This document shows, one piece after another, positions 36,834 to 47,111 of a stretch of DNA of 64,000 bases (the stretch's first letter is position 1; every line of letters begins with the position of its first letter). The notes beneath the pieces are model-generated. The model was given only the letters and a program-made list of their open reading frames with translations. It did no database searches and was not told the origin of the DNA. The stretch is from Acinetobacter sp. Ac_5812. GTDB taxonomy: Bacteria; Pseudomonadota; Gammaproteobacteria; Pseudomonadales; Moraxellaceae. The translations under genes and the position numbers were made by a program. Location of the stretch: contig NZ_LXUK01000012.1 in NCBI RefSeq assembly GCF_013072695.1, forward strand, positions 434,546 to 498,545, written 5' to 3'.

Positions 36834-38435
36834 TTACATGCGGAACACGCCAAATTTGGTTGGCTGAATTGGTGCATTTAATGCGGCAGCAAGGCTTAGC
36901 CCCAGCACATGACGAGTTTGAGCAGGGTCAATCACGCCGTCATCCCAGAGACGGGAAGAGGCATAATACGGATGGCCTTGGTGCTCATATTGTTCACGAA
37001 TCGGTTGTTTAAACTCATCTTCTTCCTGTGCTGACCACTGTGCACCTTTTTGCTCAATCTGATCACGTTTCAAGGTTGAGAGTACACTGGCAGCCTGTTC
37101 ACCACCCATCACCGAAATACGAGAGTTTGGCCATGTCCATAAAAAGCGTGGCGAGTAAGCGCGGCCACACATGCCATAGTTGCCTGCACCAAAAGAACCC
37201 CCAATAATCAGAGTTAGTTTCGGTACATTGGCTGTGGCAACTGCCATCACCAATTTGGCACCATTTTTGGCAATGCCTTCATTTTCATATTGACGACCCA
37301 CCATAAAGCCGGTGATGTTTTGGATAAATAACAATGGAATATTGCGTTGGGTACACAGCTCAATAAAATGTGCCCCTTTTTGCGCAGACTCGGAAAACAG
37401 AATGCCGTTATTGGCAATAATGCCAACTGGCATCCCGTAAAGCGAAGCAAAACCTGTAATCAGGGTCGAACCAAAACGGGCTTTAAATTCATCAAAACGT
37501 GATCCATCAACAATACGCGCAATCACTTCACGGACATCGAAAGGTTTACGTGCATCACTCGGGACAACGCCATAAAGTTCCGATGCATCAAATAGTGGTT
37601 CATCAATCTGTTTGTTTAATTCAGTTGGTTTTTTATTCAGATTGGCGACGATGTTACGGGCAATCGCAAGCGCATGTTCATCATTTTCAGCCAAATGATC
37701 GGCAACCCCTGACAGGCGGGTATGTACATCACCACCACCCAAATCTTCACTGCTAACTACTTCACCTGTTGCTGCTTTGACCAGTGGCGGGCCACCGAGG
37801 AAAATCGTACCTTGATTACGCACAATAATGGTTTCATCCGACATGGCTGGCACATATGCACCACCAGCGGTACAGCTGCCCATCACTACCGCAATTTGGG
37901 CGATACCTTGGCTCGACATCCGTGCTTGATTATAGAAAATACGGCCGAAATGATCGCGATCAGGAAACACCTCATCTTGCATCGGTAAGAATGCACCGCC
38001 TGAATCCACCAGATAAATACACGGCAAATGATTTTGCTCAGCAATTTCCTGCGCACGTAAATGCTTTTTCACCGTCAATGGATAATAGGTACCACCTTTG
38101 ACGGTTGCATCGTTGGCGACGATCATGCAGGTCACACCATTGACCTGGCCAATCCCTGCGATCACGCCCGCAGCAGGAATGTCATCTTCATACACCTTAT
38201 AAGCAGCCAACTGACCAATTTCTAAAAAAGCCGTGCCGACATCAATCAGTTGGTCAATACGGTCACGTGGTAAAAGTTTGCCTCTGGCCAAATGTTTTTG
38301 ACGGGCATTTTCGCCACCACCTAAAGCTACTTTTTGAGCCACTTGTTTCAGATCGCTGACCAATGTTTGCATGGCGTGTTGATTGGTTTTGAAGTCTTCA
38401 CTTCGAACATTAATTTTGCTGTGTAATTGGTTCAT
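36834..38435 (-). CDS. liuB: Methylcrotonyl-CoA carboxylase, carboxyltransferase beta subunit
   Basis: A 533-residue acyl-CoA carboxyltransferase with the two crotonase-like halves. N half: [19 protein letters not shown] and [12 protein letters not shown] half: [38 protein letters not shown] and [15 protein letters not shown]. These fit the MCC beta rather than propionyl-CoA type. An ATG three codons further upstream lacks a Shine-Dalgarno, while AGGA stands 8 bases before 38435. Partner of liuD. Confidence 0.94.
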   Translation of the reverse strand: MNQLHSKINVRSEDFKTNQHAMQTLVSDLKQVAQKVALGGGENARQKHLARGKLLPRDRIDQLIDVGTAFLEIGQLAAYKVYEDDIPAAGVIAGIGQVNGVTCMIVANDATVKGGTYYPLTVKKHLRAQEIAEQNHLPCIYLVDSGGAFLPMQDEVFPDRDHFGRIFYNQARMSSQGIAQIAVVMGSCTAGGAYVPAMSDETIIVRNQGTIFLGGPPLVKAATGEVVSSEDLGGGDVHTRLSGVADHLAENDEHALAIARNIVANLNKKPTELNKQIDEPLFDASELYGVVPSDARKPFDVREVIARIVDGSRFDEFKARFGSTLITGFASLYGMPVGIIANNGILFSESAQKGAHFIELCTQRNIPLLFIQNITGFMVGRQYENEGIAKNGAKLVMAVATANVPKLTLIIGGSFGAGNYGMCGRAYSPRFLWTWPNSRISVMGGEQAASVLSTLKRDQIEQKGAQWSAQEEDEFKQPIREQYEHQGHPYYASSRLWDDGVIDPAQTRHVLGLSLAAALNAPIQPTKFGVFRM

Positions 38436-38459
38436 AAGCTGCATCCTGATTTATGGTTA

Positions 38460-39632
38460 TTATTTGGTTTCATTAAACAGTTCGCGGCCAATCAGCATGC
38501 GGCGAATTTCTGAAGTTCCTGCACCAATTTCATAAAGTTTGGCATCACGCCATAAACGACCAGCCGAAAATTCATTGATATACCCATTGCCACCGAGGGT
38601 TTGAATGGTTTCACCTGCCATCCATGTGGCTTTTTCTGCTGCATATAGGATTGCACTGGCAGCATCTTTACGTAAGCTACGGTCATGGTCGGCTTTGTCA
38701 CAGGCTGCACCAACCGCATAAACCAAGGCTTTACAAGCCAGCCAAGTGGAATACATATCGGCCAGTTTGCCTTGCATCAATTGAAATTCACCCAAGGCCT
38801 GACCAAATTGTTCACGTTCATGTAGGTAGGGAATCACTACATCTAGGCAGGCGTCCATAATGCCTAGCGGGCCAGCACTTAAAACCGCACGTTCATAGTC
38901 CAGACCACTCATCAGTACTTTGGCCCCGTTGCCAACACCACCGAGTACGTTTTCAGCAGGGACTTCAACATTGTCAAAAAATAGTGGATAGGTATTAGAA
39001 CCGCGCATACCCAACTTATCTAGGTGCTTACCATGGCTAAAGCCCGGCATGTTTTTTTCGATCAGGAAGGCAGTCATGCCTTTGGCACCTGCATGTGGAT
39101 CCGTTTTGGCATAAACAACGAGTACATCAGCATCACCGCCATTGGTGATCCACATTTTTGAACCATTGAGAACAAAATGATCGCCTTTTTGTTCAGCACG
39201 TAGTTTCATACTGACCACATCCGAACCTGCGTTGGGTTCAGACATGGCTAAAGCACCAACAAAGTCACCTGAAATCAGCTTGGGTAAATACTTTTGCTTT
39301 TGTTGCTCGCTACCATTGCGGTTAATCTGGTTAATACACAAGTTAGAATGTGCGCCGTAAGAAAGACCAATAGAGGCGGATGCACGCGAAATTTCTTGCA
39401 ACACGATGATATGTGCTAGATAGCCTAGATTGGTGCCGCCATATTCTTCAGAAACGGTTAAGCCCATCAATCCCATATCGCCAAATTTCTTCCAAAGATG
39501 GGCAGGGAATTTATTGTCTTGATCAACTTGCTGAGCAATTGGTGCAATTTCTTTGGCACAAAATGCAGCAACTGAATCTTGTAGAGCAATTAACGTTTCA
39601 TCTAGTCCAAAGTTCAAGCTACGTAGGTTCAT
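38460..39632 (-). CDS. liuA: Isovaleryl-CoA dehydrogenase
   Basis: A 390-residue acyl-CoA dehydrogenase, first gene of the liu operon. The catalytic glutamate is Glu247 in [15 protein letters not shown], the position specific to isovaleryl-CoA dehydrogenases. The C-terminal site used by other family members instead reads [15 protein letters not shown] and substrate segments [14 protein letters not shown] and [16 protein letters not shown] are present. It oxidises isovaleryl-CoA to 3-methylcrotonyl-CoA. Divergent from a TetR regulator across 148 bp. Confidence 0.95.
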   Translation of the reverse strand: MNLRSLNFGLDETLIALQDSVAAFCAKEIAPIAQQVDQDNKFPAHLWKKFGDMGLMGLTVSEEYGGTNLGYLAHIIVLQEISRASASIGLSYGAHSNLCINQINRNGSEQQKQKYLPKLISGDFVGALAMSEPNAGSDVVSMKLRAEQKGDHFVLNGSKMWITNGGDADVLVVYAKTDPHAGAKGMTAFLIEKNMPGFSHGKHLDKLGMRGSNTYPLFFDNVEVPAENVLGGVGNGAKVLMSGLDYERAVLSAGPLGIMDACLDVVIPYLHEREQFGQALGEFQLMQGKLADMYSTWLACKALVYAVGAACDKADHDRSLRKDAASAILYAAEKATWMAGETIQTLGGNGYINEFSAGRLWRDAKLYEIGAGTSEIRRMLIGRELFNETK

Positions 39633-39718
39633 TATGTTGTCATCCCAGTGATTATATTTGTTGTTCCATTAAGCGTTGTTGTGTGTGCTTATGAACTACC
39701 TTACAATGAATTTTTAAA

Positions 39719-39759
39719 AAAGTGAATAGAGATTCATAAAATGATTTACAATTCACTTT
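39719..39759. promoter_or_regulatory. Candidate TetR operator region between liuA and tetR
   Basis: AAAGTGAAT and ATTCACTTT form perfect 9-bp arms around a 23-bp spacer that itself contains a TGAAT-agag-ATTCA dyad (39723-39736). It lies in the shared divergent promoter gap. Repression of the liu operon by the adjacent TetR protein is the simplest reading. Confidence 0.5.
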
Positions 39760-39780
39760 ATTTGTTAGAGAATAAAATTT

Positions 39781-40398
39781 ATGAGCTATAAACGATCAAC
39801 TTTAATGCAGGAGCGGATGGAACAAAATCGCAAATCGATTTTGAGTTCAGCCAGAAAATTAATTTCAGAGGGAGGATTCAAAGACGCACAGATACAAACC
39901 ATTGCTGAGCAAGCAGGAGTCTCAAGTGGTTTGGTTTATCGCTACTTTGACAATAAAAGTCAGGTACTGATTGAAGTCTTGTCAGAAGCCATCAACACCG
40001 AGTTGTTGGTGATTGATGCCATTACAGAAAGTGATCTGACCGCGCAACAGAAGTTGCATAAAGCAGTTGCAACCTTTGTCAAACGGGCCTTGAACAGTCC
40101 GCAGTTGGCCTATTCACTGATGTTTGAACCTGTGGATTCAAGTGTGGAACATGAGCGTTTTCGGGTAAAGCAGCTGATGAAACAAAGTATTAAAAAAATC
40201 CTTGCAGATGGAAATGCAAGTGGCGAGTTTGTTTTGGATGACTTAAACACAACCGCCATGTGTGTGGTCGGTGCGATGACCTATGTGGTGGTTGAACCTC
40301 TAGACCCTGCTCAAAATACCAAGTTTGATCAGACGCACAAAGACTATTTTTCTAAACAGATTGCTGACTTTTGTGTGGATGCAGTACAGAAAAAGTAG
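39781..40398 (+). CDS. TetR/AcrR-family regulator of the liu cluster
   Basis: A 205-residue regulator with an N-terminal HTH (FKDAQIQTIAEQAGVSSGLV, then YRYFDNKSQVLIEV) and a helical ligand domain. It is divergent from liuA and upstream of the acyl-CoA synthetase. In Pseudomonas the liu regulator is a MerR-type protein, so a TetR protein here is a different solution. The ligand is probably an acyl-CoA of the leucine pathway; this is inference. Confidence 0.87.
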   Translation: MSYKRSTLMQERMEQNRKSILSSARKLISEGGFKDAQIQTIAEQAGVSSGLVYRYFDNKSQVLIEVLSEAINTELLVIDAITESDLTAQQKLHKAVATFVKRALNSPQLAYSLMFEPVDSSVEHERFRVKQLMKQSIKKILADGNASGEFVLDDLNTTAMCVVGAMTYVVVEPLDPAQNTKFDQTHKDYFSKQIADFCVDAVQKK

Positions 40399-40511
40399 GG
40401 CAGACAGAACGGTTTAGCATCACAACAATAGGCAGTTTGAAGAGTAGTTGCAGTCACAACAATTAGATCAGGTAAGAACAGAATTAAAAAAGAATCAAGG
40501 AGAATGATTCA

Positions 40512-42206
40512 ATGCAACACGTACGGTTAAGCTATGCCTCTGGAACCAGCTCGCAGCCCTTGTTGGGGATGACGATTGGAGATAAATTTGATCAAGCCTG
40601 CCAGCAATATGCTGAGCAAGAGGCGATTGTCAGTTCACATCAGAACCGACGCTTAAGCTACAAAGAACTACAGCATGAAGTGAATGCATTTGCCTGTAGT
40701 CTGCTCAAGCTGGGTTTGAAAAAAGGGGATCGCTTGGCGATCTGGTCGCCGAATTGTGCGGAATGGACCGTGACCCAATTTGCCGCGTTTAAAGCTGGCA
40801 TTATTTTGGTGAATCTGAATACCGCCTATAAAAGTCATGAACTGGAATATGTACTCAATAAAGTCTCCTGCAAAGGCTTGATCATTGCCTCACAGTTCAA
40901 GACTACAGATTATCAAGAATTACTCACTAAGATTGCACCTGAGCTGACATCTAGTTCCGATGAAGTGCTCCATTCAGCCCGTTTACCACATTTAAAATAT
41001 GTGATCAAAATTGATGAGCAGCAGCATACCGGCATCCATCGTTTTCGTGATTTGCTTGAAACACCGAATCAATCTCAGCTCGATGAGTTGCAGCGCTTAG
41101 CCAAACAATTGCAGTTTGATGAAACCATCAATATCCAATTTACCTCAGGCACAACAGGCAATCCGAAAGGAACCATGTTGACCCACCATAATATTCTGAA
41201 TAATGGTTATTTTGTTGGTGAAGGGATTGGCTTAACGCCCCAAGATCGCGTCTGTATCTCAGTGCCTTTATTCCATTGTTTCGGCATGGTGATGGGCAAT
41301 CTGGCCTGTATTACTCATGGTGCAACCATGGTTTATCCTGCGTCCGTGTTTAATCCGTTGGAAAGCTTAAAAACCATTGAGCAGGAAAAATGTACGGCGG
41401 CCTATGGTGTGCCGACCATGTTTATTGCCATTTTGGAACATGAGCAATTTGCCGAATTTGATTTGAGCAGTTTGCGTACCGGTATCATGGCAGGCAGTCC
41501 ATGTCCGAGAGAAATCATGCAGCGTGTGATTGACCGCATGCATATGTCAGAAATTACCATCTGTTATGGTATGACCGAAACCTCTCCAGTCAGTATGCAA
41601 AGTTATATTGATGATTCAATTGATAAACGAGTCAGCACGGTGGGGCATGTTCATCCACATTTGGAAGTCAAAATTGTTGATTTAGAGGGTGAAATCGTTC
41701 CGCTAGGGACACTCGGTGAACTTTGTGTACGTGGTTATTCAGTCATGGCGGGGTATTGGGATGAGCCTGAAAAAACCAAAGAAGTCATCGACGCAGCGGG
41801 TTGGATGCACACGGGTGATATTGCTGAAATGGACGATGAAGGCTTTGTCAAAATCAAAGGCCGAATTAAAGATGTGGTCATTCGCGGGGGGGAAAATCTA
41901 TTTCCAAAAGAAATCGAAGACTTTTTATATACCCATCCCGATGTCTGCGATGTGCAAGTGATTGGTTTGCCCGATATGCGTTATGGGGAGGAGCTCTGTG
42001 CCTGCATCATTTTACACGAGCATCATCAAAGCAATGAAGACAGTATCCGCAGTTTCTGCAAAGAGCATATTTCACATAATAAAGTGCCACGTTACGTTAA
42101 ATTTTTTGCTGAGTTCCCGATGACCGCATCAGGCAAAGCACAGAAATTTAAATTGCAGGAAATCATGCGGGCAGAGCTGAATTTGACTGCTGAAATTTTT
42201 GATTAA
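40512..42206 (+). CDS. AMP-forming acyl-CoA synthetase
   Basis: A 564-residue ANL-family ligase. Phosphate loop FTSGTTGNPKGTMLTHHN near residue 210, YGMTETSP (A5), HTGDIAEMDDEGFVKIKGR (A7) and the C-terminal catalytic lysine in TASGKAQKFKLQ. Full length. It resembles the ACSF2/AtuH branch often found with branched-chain and terpenoid acid pathways. Its place beside the liu operon suggests activation of isovalerate or a related branched acid, which is inference. Confidence 0.88.
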   Translation: MQHVRLSYASGTSSQPLLGMTIGDKFDQACQQYAEQEAIVSSHQNRRLSYKELQHEVNAFACSLLKLGLKKGDRLAIWSPNCAEWTVTQFAAFKAGIILVNLNTAYKSHELEYVLNKVSCKGLIIASQFKTTDYQELLTKIAPELTSSSDEVLHSARLPHLKYVIKIDEQQHTGIHRFRDLLETPNQSQLDELQRLAKQLQFDETINIQFTSGTTGNPKGTMLTHHNILNNGYFVGEGIGLTPQDRVCISVPLFHCFGMVMGNLACITHGATMVYPASVFNPLESLKTIEQEKCTAAYGVPTMFIAILEHEQFAEFDLSSLRTGIMAGSPCPREIMQRVIDRMHMSEITICYGMTETSPVSMQSYIDDSIDKRVSTVGHVHPHLEVKIVDLEGEIVPLGTLGELCVRGYSVMAGYWDEPEKTKEVIDAAGWMHTGDIAEMDDEGFVKIKGRIKDVVIRGGENLFPKEIEDFLYTHPDVCDVQVIGLPDMRYGEELCACIILHEHHQSNEDSIRSFCKEHISHNKVPRYVKFFAEFPMTASGKAQKFKLQEIMRAELNLTAEIFD

Positions 42207-42214
42207 AAACGTAT

Positions 42215-42244
42215 TCCTCCTTTGTACATTGAGATTGAGGAGGA
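42215..42244 (+). terminator. Weak hairpin after acyl-CoA synthetase gene
   Basis: TCCTCCT and AGGAGGA pair across a 16-nt loop. Downstream GCTTTGATG has no real T run. May be a terminator or a leader structure ahead of bioB. Confidence 0.3.
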
Positions 42245-42293
42245 GCTTTGATGTCGTGGTTGTTATCTAAACATAGGATGTCAGGATCAAGAA

Positions 42294-43286
42294 ATGAAGA
42301 TTAGAAATGATTGGTCACGTGCGGAAATACAGGCTGTGTATGAGCAGCCTTTTTTAGATTTGCTGTTTCAGGCGCAACAGTTACATCGACAATATTTTGC
42401 TGCGAATACGATTCAGGTCAGTACTTTACTCTCTATTAAGACTGGCAAATGCCCCGAAGATTGCAAGTATTGTTCGCAATCAGCGCGTTATGATTCAAAA
42501 CTGGAAGCAGAAAAACGCGTTGCGGTCGAGAAAGTCATTCAAGAGGCACAAAAATCCAAGGCTTCAGGCGCATCTCGTTTTTGTATGGGTGCCGCATGGC
42601 GCAATCCGCATGAGCGCGATATGCCTTATGTATTGGACATGGTGCGCGAGGTCAAAGCTTTAGGGTTGGAAACTTGTATGACCTTGGGCATGCTGAATGC
42701 CTCTCAGGCGGAGCGTTTAAAAGAGGCTGGTCTAGATTATTACAACCATAATCTGGATACCTCGCGTGAATATTATTCCCACATTATCAGTACCCGAACT
42801 TTTGATGATCGACTGGATACACTAGACCATGTTCGTCAGGCAGGGTTGAAAGTCTGTAGTGGTGGTATTGTCGGTTTAGGTGAAAGCCGAGAGGATCGGA
42901 TTGGTCTTTTACATGAGTTAGCGACTTTGCCGCTACATCCAGAGTCTGTACCGATTAATATGCTGGTCCCGATAGAAGGGACACCTTTGGCTCAAGTAGA
43001 AAAACTGGATGTAACTGAATGGATTCGGACCATTGCGGTGGCACGACTGCTTATGCCGCAAAGTTACATTCGACTTTCGGCTGGGCGCGAAGCATTAACC
43101 GATTCCGATCAAGCCTTGGCTTTTGTGGCCGGTGCTAATTCTATCTTCTCTGGTGAAAAGTTGTTAACCACTGCCAATGCCGGTGAAAATCGTGACCAAG
43201 CTTTATTTCAAAAACTAGGCTTAAAAATAGAAGCAAGCAAACCTTCTATAAAGCAGTTATCAGTTGATGCGATGCTAACCGTTTAA
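42294..43286 (+). CDS. bioB: Biotin synthase
   Basis: A 330-residue radical SAM enzyme that inserts sulfur into dethiobiotin. The 4Fe-4S cysteines are Cys53, Cys57 and Cys60 ([10 protein letters not shown]). Other family motifs are [26 protein letters not shown] and LSAGREALT. Length is normal. It is not with bioA, bioF, bioC or bioD here. It lies next to genes whose product (MCC alpha) needs biotin. A methyltransferase gene follows 24 bp downstream. Confidence 0.95.
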   Translation: MKIRNDWSRAEIQAVYEQPFLDLLFQAQQLHRQYFAANTIQVSTLLSIKTGKCPEDCKYCSQSARYDSKLEAEKRVAVEKVIQEAQKSKASGASRFCMGAAWRNPHERDMPYVLDMVREVKALGLETCMTLGMLNASQAERLKEAGLDYYNHNLDTSREYYSHIISTRTFDDRLDTLDHVRQAGLKVCSGGIVGLGESREDRIGLLHELATLPLHPESVPINMLVPIEGTPLAQVEKLDVTEWIRTIAVARLLMPQSYIRLSAGREALTDSDQALAFVAGANSIFSGEKLLTTANAGENRDQALFQKLGLKIEASKPSIKQLSVDAMLTV

Positions 43287-43310
43287 AGCTTTTTAAAAGT
43301 AGAGGATCAA

Positions 43311-44036
43311 ATGGCAAAAGATTTTAACAGTCAGAAAGTGGTGGAACGCTATGACGATCATATCCGTCGTCTGATTCCAGGTTATGCGCTGATGCATCAA
43401 CAAGTCGATGCGATTTTACAGTCCGCTTTAAGTGCAGATGCACAGATTTTAATTGTCGGTTGTGGCACAGGCTATGAGCTTGAATATTTACTGAATAGGC
43501 ATCCAACTTGGAGATTTACGGCAGTTGATCCTTCTTTAAGTATGTTGCAGAAAGCCCAAGCACTGATTCAGCAGCTTGGACAGTCAGAGCGTGTGCAATT
43601 CATTCATGGCGAAACAGCAGCATTGCCTACACAGCCAAAATTTGATGCAGCACTGTCGATCTTGGTTGCGCATTTTGTACCGCATGCGCTGAAATCAGAT
43701 TTTTTTGCAGAGATTTCAAAGCGCTTAAGAGCCAAAGGACTTCTAATTACTTACGATCTAATGGCAGTTGAAGACCCTCTGCAATTTCAAGCCTTGCCAT
43801 TGCTATGTCAAAGCAATGGCTTAAGTGTAGAACAGAGCCAAGCCATGATGGAGCGTTTGGGACAAGACTTTTTTACGCTCGCTTTTGACGATTATCAGCA
43901 ACTGCTTCAGCGGACAGGTTTTGCACAGGTGCATTGTTTTAGCCAAGTTTTAATCTATCAGGGACTGATTGCCCAGAAAAAACAGGACGATATCTTGACC
44001 TCGGAACATTCTGGCAAGGTCGTTTTCGCTCAATAA
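43311..44036 (+). CDS. Class I SAM-dependent methyltransferase
   Basis: A 241-residue methyltransferase with motif I LIVGCGTGYELEYLL, the acidic residue at AVDPSLSM and a post-motif LSILVAHFVPHAL. Co-transcribed with bioB (24-bp gap). The position recalls bioC, the malonyl-ACP methyltransferase of biotin synthesis, but the sequence lacks a clear BioC signature, so I do not name it so. Substrate unknown. Confidence 0.8.
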   Translation: MAKDFNSQKVVERYDDHIRRLIPGYALMHQQVDAILQSALSADAQILIVGCGTGYELEYLLNRHPTWRFTAVDPSLSMLQKAQALIQQLGQSERVQFIHGETAALPTQPKFDAALSILVAHFVPHALKSDFFAEISKRLRAKGLLITYDLMAVEDPLQFQALPLLCQSNGLSVEQSQAMMERLGQDFFTLAFDDYQQLLQRTGFAQVHCFSQVLIYQGLIAQKKQDDILTSEHSGKVVFAQ

Positions 44037-44265
44037 GGAATTCAACAGAAAACAGCAATTTAATATTTTTAGTTTAAAAACCGTTTTTTAATAGTGGCCC
44101 ATATCGCTGCTGCTAGGCTTCGCTGTCTTGAAAAAAAGTCAAAGTGAACGAAAGTAGATTGAAAATAGGAGGTGAAGATTAAATAAATCAATGGTTTGAG
44201 GTTTTTAGAATAAAAAATGTGATGTGGTACTTCTGTACGACAAAGGATAAAACACAAACAAAGAA

Positions 44266-44291
44266 TGATCTTAAAACGGGTTTTAAGATCA
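44266..44291. promoter_or_regulatory. 26-bp palindrome in the dcaP leader
   Basis: Arms TGATCTTAAAAC and GTTTTAAGATCA with a 2-bp centre: perfect over 24 bases. It ends 22 bp before the dcaP start codon and 5 bp before the AAAGG Shine-Dalgarno. It could be a repressor operator or an mRNA hairpin next to the ribosome site. Confidence 0.6.
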
Positions 44292-44313
44292 GTTGAAAAG
44301 GAAATTGATTTCA

Positions 44314-45600
44314 ATGAAAAATTTTATTTTAACGGTACAAAAAAGCATGTTGGCTGTGGGTGTTTTAACGGCCATGTCCTCTGCTTATTCGGGAACTGAA
44401 AGTACTGAAATTGCCCAGCTCCGACAGGAGGTTCAAGAGTTGCGAGCGATGCTGCAACAGTATGTAAAGCAGCCTGTTCCAGCCCAGTCGACGGCTCCAG
44501 TCACCGTAGCTGCTACACCGCAAGTGACTGAAACACAGGCGCCTAAACTGAATATCAGTAAAGCGGGAGCAGAAGTTAGTTTATATGGTTATATCCGGGC
44601 CGATGCCTCTTATCAGGCCAAAGGTGCATCGACCATGTATAACAATATCAGTGGCGTACCACTGGAACATACTGCCGAGGAAGCTCAACAAAAAGATCGT
44701 TTGCATTCAACGGTTAACGTCACCCGTTTAGGTTTGAATTTTAAAACGCCGACAGCCGCTGGCGATGTCGGTGGCAAGTTGGAAATGGATTTCTTTGGTG
44801 GCAGCACACGCGATCAATTCCGTATTCGCCATGCCTATTTAACCTTTGATAAATGGTTGATTGGTCAGACTTGGTCAACTTTTATTGCCCCTGAATACTA
44901 TCCAGAAACGATTGATGCAGGGACTTATGTCGGTGGCGCATTACAACGCTCTCCGTTGATTCGTTATAGCGATAATCTATCAGCCAATACCAGTTTTGCT
45001 GTGGCGATTGAGGATCCAAAATACACCGCAACTTCAGACCCTGATAATGAAATGCGATTGCCTGCTTTAGTTGGGCGGTTGAACCATAAATTTGAAAATG
45101 GTTCCTTGTTGTCTGGCCGAACCTTTATGGCTGAGAAAAAAACCAGTAATGATGAAGAATGGGCATGGGGTGTGGGGCTCGGCGGTAAATACCAGTTAAC
45201 ACCACAAACCTTCTTGAAAGCCGATTATTACCATGTCAAAGGTGATGGCCGTTTCCTGCTTTGGACCAATAACAGCTATGTGATTGATGACAAAAATCAT
45301 ATTCATAGCAATGAATTCGATACTATTTCAGCAGGTTTAACTCATCAATTTAATTCACAGCTTCGTTCTACCTTGGGATACGGCTATATGAAAGCCAAGG
45401 ATGACAACACCTTTGCCCAAATCCAGAAAACCAACCTGACTCAAAACAAAGAACTTTGGCAGGGCTGGATCAATGCCATGTACAACCCCTATAAACCGAT
45501 TACCTTGGGGGTGGAGTATGTCTATGGCGAACGTGAAACCTTTGAGGGGCGTAAAGGGATTGATAACCGCTTCAATATGATGGCGAGTTACGATTTTTAA
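44314..45600 (+). CDS. dcaP: DcaP-family outer-membrane porin
   Basis: A 428-residue protein with a signal peptide ending AMSSAYS, then a short coiled coil (TEIAQLRQEVQELRAMLQQYV, about residues 27-47) and a proline-rich linker. The beta barrel runs from GAEVSLYGYIRADASYQ to a terminal strand FNMMASYDF. The N-terminal coiled coil plus barrel is the DcaP trimer layout known in Acinetobacter, which admits dicarboxylates and related acids. A TTG seven codons upstream also opens the frame, but ATG 44314 is preferred (AAAGGAA upstream). It is followed by an aromatic-acid-type MFS importer. Confidence 0.88.
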   Translation: MKNFILTVQKSMLAVGVLTAMSSAYSGTESTEIAQLRQEVQELRAMLQQYVKQPVPAQSTAPVTVAATPQVTETQAPKLNISKAGAEVSLYGYIRADASYQAKGASTMYNNISGVPLEHTAEEAQQKDRLHSTVNVTRLGLNFKTPTAAGDVGGKLEMDFFGGSTRDQFRIRHAYLTFDKWLIGQTWSTFIAPEYYPETIDAGTYVGGALQRSPLIRYSDNLSANTSFAVAIEDPKYTATSDPDNEMRLPALVGRLNHKFENGSLLSGRTFMAEKKTSNDEEWAWGVGLGGKYQLTPQTFLKADYYHVKGDGRFLLWTNNSYVIDDKNHIHSNEFDTISAGLTHQFNSQLRSTLGYGYMKAKDDNTFAQIQKTNLTQNKELWQGWINAMYNPYKPITLGVEYVYGERETFEGRKGIDNRFNMMASYDF

Positions 45601-45690
45601 TCAAGACCTTGAATAATCTGTTTTTTCTTTAGGGTGCAGTATGTCTTTTTAAAAATGAACAAGAATTTATCTCATAGAGGAGATGATTAA

Positions 45691-47058
45691 ATGGCAACAT
45701 CGACGTTGAATGTCAATGCAATTATTGACCACGCAAAATTTACCCCTTTTCACTGGAGCATTTTGCTTTGGTGCTTACTGATTATTATTTTTGACGGTTA
45801 TGATCTGGTTATTTACGGCGTGGTTTTGCCTGTCTTGATGCAAGAGTGGTCACTCACAGCGGTACAGGCGGGTATGCTGGCCAGTACGGCTTTATGTGGG
45901 ATGATGTTTGGTGCCATGCTATTCGGGGCTTTGGCAGATAAAATTGGCCGCAAAAAAGTAATTTTAATTTGTGTGACTTTCTTTAGTGGTTTTACTTTCT
46001 GGGGCGCATTTGCATCGACTCCGTTTGAGTTTGGTCTGTTACGCTTTTTAGCGGGTTTGGGGATTGGTGGCGTCATGCCAAATCTGGTGGCGTTAACCTC
46101 TGAATATGCCCCAAAGCGGATGCGCAGTACTTTGGTCGGGAGTATGTTTAGTGGCTATGCGATTGGCGGGATTATTTCCGCGTTATTAGGAAGCTATCTG
46201 GTGGAAAGCCAAGGTTGGCAAATCATGTTCTTGATTGCAGGCATTCCATTATTGCTATTACCGATTTTATGGAAATTCTTACCTGAGTCACTGACCTTTT
46301 TAGTAAAAAGTGGCAAGACCGCGCAAGCCCATGCCATTATCAAAAAAATTGCCCCAGAGCAGGCCTTAAGCCCTGAGACACGCTTATGCTTGAATGACGA
46401 TAATTTAGGGACAGGCAGTTCTGCAAAAGCCTTATTTCAACAGGGTCGTGCTTTAAGTACTTTGATGTTCTGGCTGTTATTCTTTATGTGTTTGCTGATG
46501 GTCTATGCATTAAGTAGTTGGTTGCCGAAACTGATGCTGGCAGCAGGTTATTCATTGGGTAAAAGTATTTTATTCCTGCTAGCATTGAATGTGGGTGCCA
46601 TGATCGGAGCAATTTTGGGTGGAATTCTCTCGGATAAATTCCATTTAAAACCCGTAATTTTAACCATGTTTATTGCAGGGGTGTTTGCACTGGTTGGTTT
46701 GGGCTATAACTCTCCAGCCTATATTTTATATGGTTTGGTGACGATCGCAGGGGCTGCAACCATTGGGACTTCAATCTTGCTATATAGTTATGTAGCACAA
46801 TACTATCCATTGAGTGTACGCTCGACAGGGATTGGCTGTGCGTCTGCGGTTGGTCGAATCGGTGCCATTGTCGGGCCGATTCTAACAGGGATGCTGTTGA
46901 CCTTAGGTCTGCCTCATAAGCTGAACTTTGTGATGATTGCTATTCCAGCCATTATTGCGATTTTTGCGGTGTTGGTGCTGAAACGTCATGAGTCAGATAG
47001 TGGCAGTAAAAGTACGGTCAATCCTGCGACAAATATTGCTGAAACAGGTGAAGCATAG
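45691..47058 (+). CDS. MFS transporter, aromatic acid:H+ symporter family
   Basis: A 455-residue, 12-helix carrier of the AAHS group (BenK/PcaK relatives). It has the diagnostic FDGYDLVIYGVVLPVLM in helix 1 and loop 2-3 motif GALADKIGRKKVILI. Its C-terminal half contains GAILGGILSDKFHLKP. AGGAG lies 7 bases before the ATG. With the DcaP porin upstream it makes an outer plus inner membrane uptake pair. Substrate is probably a carboxylated aromatic or similar anion; not determinable here. Confidence 0.88.
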   Translation: MATSTLNVNAIIDHAKFTPFHWSILLWCLLIIIFDGYDLVIYGVVLPVLMQEWSLTAVQAGMLASTALCGMMFGAMLFGALADKIGRKKVILICVTFFSGFTFWGAFASTPFEFGLLRFLAGLGIGGVMPNLVALTSEYAPKRMRSTLVGSMFSGYAIGGIISALLGSYLVESQGWQIMFLIAGIPLLLLPILWKFLPESLTFLVKSGKTAQAHAIIKKIAPEQALSPETRLCLNDDNLGTGSSAKALFQQGRALSTLMFWLLFFMCLLMVYALSSWLPKLMLAAGYSLGKSILFLLALNVGAMIGAILGGILSDKFHLKPVILTMFIAGVFALVGLGYNSPAYILYGLVTIAGAATIGTSILLYSYVAQYYPLSVRSTGIGCASAVGRIGAIVGPILTGMLLTLGLPHKLNFVMIAIPAIIAIFAVLVLKRHESDSGSKSTVNPATNIAETGEA

Positions 47059-47081
47059 CAGTGCATCATGATTGATAAAAC

Positions 47082-47111
47082 AAAGTCGATGAGCACAGTT
47101 CATCGACTTTT
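47082..47111. terminator. Bidirectional terminator overlapping the lysR stop codon
   Basis: Stem AAAGTCGATGA / TCATCGACTTT (11 bp) with a 7-nt loop, then TGTC. The plus-strand arm at 47100-47110 encodes the last codons and stop of the minus-strand lysR gene, so the hairpin serves both converging transcripts. Confidence 0.8.

Noticed and set aside
43311..44036. Naming the methyltransferase bioC
   Set aside because: Position after bioB is suggestive but the sequence shows only general class I methyltransferase motifs.
44069..44314. 81-codon minus-strand frame before dcaP
   Set aside because: It covers the dcaP promoter, palindrome and ribosome site, and no known protein pattern is seen.
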